Positions 5,253 to 6,865 of a stretch of 6,865 nt of DNA are shown here, one piece after another; the first letter of the stretch is position 1, and the number at the start of each line of letters is the position of its first letter. The position numbers and the translations under genes were made by a program. The DNA lies in assembly GCA_947258835.1 (NCBI GenBank), contig CAMYJY010000109.1:1-6865 (forward strand), read 5' to 3'. The stretch comes from an uncultured Pirellulales bacterium. GTDB taxonomy: Bacteria; Planctomycetota; Planctomycetia; Pirellulales; Lacipirellulaceae. The notes under the pieces were generated by a model. It did not search any database, was not told the DNA's origin, and saw nothing but the letters and a program-made list of their open reading frames with translations.

Positions 5253-6865
5253 CGCAGGTTTGCCTCCGCTTGGCGTTCTTCAAGGGTCAGTTCATTCACT
5301 CGGGGAATATCTAGGGAATCGTGAATCGATACCGAGACCGTCCCCTCCGGACCGGCATCGGTGCCTCCGGCGTATGGCTTGTTGGCAGGCAATTCGCCCA
5401 AATGCAAAATCTCCATCGGGCAGCGGACAATGCACTCGCTACAGCCCACGCAGGGAGAGTCCTTGAGTGTTACGGGCTGTCCTTGCAGGGCGCGGGATTT
5501 GATGTCGATGCCCATTTGGCAATGCTGGTTACAAATATTGCAATCGATGCACTTGCCGGGCTCCGCCGAAATTTTAAAGCGTGACCAACGCCCCCAAAAA
5601 TTCATCCAAAATGCCAAGGGACACCAATAGCGACACCACACCCGCTGGCCCAAGAAAGGATACACGCCAATTGCCAAGGCACCGGCAAAGAATGTGCCCA
5701 CCAGGGAATTGTAATAACCAAATGGCGACTCGATGCCGTACAGATGGAGGGCCGTCACCAGCAGGGCCAAGGGAATCACGACATAACCGAACCGTTCGAG
5801 CCACCGCGCGGTGTCGCCCTTGGGACCCCGATGGCGGAAGGCACTGCCCACCGTCTCCGCCAGCGCTCCACAGGAGCAGATGTGGGAGCAGTAGAATTTG
5901 CCACACAGTAGGGTAAACACGGGCAAAATGACAAAGGTGAGTATCACTGCCCACACCACGCCAAAAATGGCCACCGTCGTCCACCAAGCCGGTTCGCCTT
6001 GGCCGGCAATGGGATCCAAATCAAAGGCCGTCATGTTGAGGGGCCAGGCGTTGAGCGAGCGTGTTAAGAGCGGGGTCCAGGGATTCTTGCCCCACAGAGA
6101 CACGAGCAAGGTCGGAATTCCCCACCACAGCGTCCAATTAAAAAAGATATTTGACAGATTCCGCCGCCATACCAAGCGGTTTTGGTAACGAAATCCCCAG
6201 TACAGCCCAAAACCGGCAATCCCTACGAAGTACAGCAAGTAGTAAAAGGAATACAGATTTTCAAAACGGGTGGGCAACACCTGAAACATCCAGGCCAAAC
6301 CGGGGATGTGAATCAGGTCAGAACCCTCCGAGGGTGGCGTGAGGGTAAAATGCTGAGACTGAAAATAGACAAAATAGCCCAGCAGGATGCCGAGTAGGCA
6401 GTAGCCGGCTCTTTTGAGTGTCCAGACGCCGTCCAGTTCCAGACCCGTGTCCAGCAGGAAGTCCACGGGCGGCAATGTGCCAATCAGCACCAACACATAG
6501 TCATTCGGGAGGGTGCGAGGTTCCCCCCGGACGAGCAGGTCCACCTGATGATCGCGGATTTCCTGAACGGTGGACTCGAACAAGATGGTAAGCCGACCCT
6601 CGGCTTGCGCCCGCTCCAGGGCCTGGCGATTGTCGGCTTTCAGGCGAAAGAAGGCGTCGCGGCGGTACGATAGCGTGACGCGATTGTTGTCCATCAGCAT
6701 CAGCGCCGCCTCGACGGCCGAGTTGCCGCCGCCCACAATCAGCACGTCGTGGTCGCGATAATCCTCCGGGGTATGCAACCGATAAACGACCTTGTGGGCC
6801 TTGTCTTCCCCGGGAACGTCCAGTTGGCGGGCCTCTCCCTGCCGACCAATGGCCAGCACCACATT
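5249..6865 (-). CDS. NAD(P)-binding oxidoreductase fused to NosR/NapH-like 4Fe-4S membrane protein (N-terminus missing)
   Basis: The frame is open to the window edge, so the true start and the first FAD-binding GxGxxG lie outside; numbering here begins at the GTG at 6862. The first 145 or so residues are the second part of a thioredoxin-reductase-like flavoprotein: VVLAIGRQG, an NAD(P) Rossmann loop VGGGNSAVEAAL (43-54) and VLVLIGTLPP (123-132). No CxxC precedes the Rossmann loop, so it is not a dithiol reductase and is closer to YpdA-type enzymes. Six likely membrane helices follow (about 151-170, 206-222, 240-258, 297-320, 358-376, 388-404). Cysteine motifs at 325-331 and 410-415 recall NosR/NapH. 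Two 4Fe-4S clusters have ligands C438/C441/C444/C448 and C471/C474/C477/C481. Expected role: electrons pass from NAD(P)H through flavin to iron-sulfur centres at the membrane. The acceptor is unknown. The stop overlaps the DUF547 start (ATGA). Confidence 0.9.
   Translation of the reverse strand, partial: NVVLAIGRQGEARQLDVPGEDKAHKVVYRLHTPEDYRDHDVLIVGGGNSAVEAALMLMDNNRVTLSYRRDAFFRLKADNRQALERAQAEGRLTILFESTVQEIRDHQVDLLVRGEPRTLPNDYVLVLIGTLPPVDFLLDTGLELDGVWTLKRAGYCLLGILLGYFVYFQSQHFTLTPPSEGSDLIHIPGLAWMFQVLPTRFENLYSFYYLLYFVGIAGFGLYWGFRYQNRLVWRRNLSNIFFNWTLWWGIPTLLVSLWGKNPWTPLLTRSLNAWPLNMTAFDLDPIAGQGEPAWWTTVAIFGVVWAVILTFVILPVFTLLCGKFYCSHICSCGALAETVGSAFRHRGPKGDTARWLERFGYVVIPLALLVTALHLYGIESPFGYYNSLVGTFFAGALAIGVYPFLGQRVWCRYWCPLAFWMNFWGRWSRFKISAEPGKCIDCNICNQHCQMGIDIKSRALQGQPVTLKDSPCVGCSECIVRCPMEILHLGELPANKPYAGGTDAGPEGTVSVSIHDSLDIPRVNELTLEERQAEANLR
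5263..5267 (-). promoter_or_regulatory. Shine-Dalgarno site of the DUF547 gene
   Basis: GGAGG on the minus strand lies inside the last codons of the upstream redox gene, ten bases before the DUF547 ATG at 5252. The spacing is slightly long. Together with the four-base ATGA overlap it supports this start and coupled translation. Confidence 0.5.

Noticed and set aside
4494..5324. Plus-strand open frame of 276 codons over the DUF547 gene
   Set aside because: The minus-strand frame shows all DUF547 hallmarks; the antisense product has no recognisable domain and no plausible start signal.

Overview
The window reads as part of a bacterial chromosome, moderately GC-rich by eye, with every supported gene on the minus strand. 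Transcription therefore runs from high to low coordinates. A planctomycete or related environmental bacterium is my best guess. It rests on the NAD(P)-oxidoreductase/polyferredoxin fusion, the long SNF2 helicase paired with a SWIM protein, and weak or absent Shine-Dalgarno signals at some starts. This is inference from family knowledge, not a search result. No rRNA, tRNA, transposase or CRISPR array is visible.

Region A (6865-4356) is a redox pair. The first gene is cut by the window edge. It joins a thioredoxin-reductase-like NAD(P)-binding region to a six-helix membrane domain with NosR/NapH-like cysteine motifs and two 4Fe-4S clusters. It overlaps, by an ATGA junction, a membrane-anchored DUF547 protein. 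The two are almost certainly co-translated. The first would pass electrons from NAD(P)H into a membrane iron-sulfur chain; the role of the DUF547 partner is unknown.

Region B (4355-4156) is a 200-base gap. It starts, four bases after the DUF547 stop, with a short decayed copy of the beginning of the SNF2 gene that lies 1.36 kb further on. Next come alternative hairpin arms, then a candidate sigma70-type promoter covered by two inverted repeats that share one centre.

Region C (4155-1) is an apparent operon of three genes: a complete, probably self-inhibited Fic AMP-transferase with a C-terminal winged helix; a 902-residue SNF2-family ATPase starting 7 bases after the Fic stop; and, 107 bases later, the first 57 codons of a SWIM zinc-finger protein. 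SNF2 and SWIM genes are a recurrent bacterial pair. Fic is the unusual member. The SNF2-start relic on the far side of Fic suggests that the Fic gene, or a whole Fic-SNF2 block, arrived by recombination at the SNF2 start. The dyad over the Fic promoter and the winged helix in Fic make autoregulation a reasonable hypothesis.
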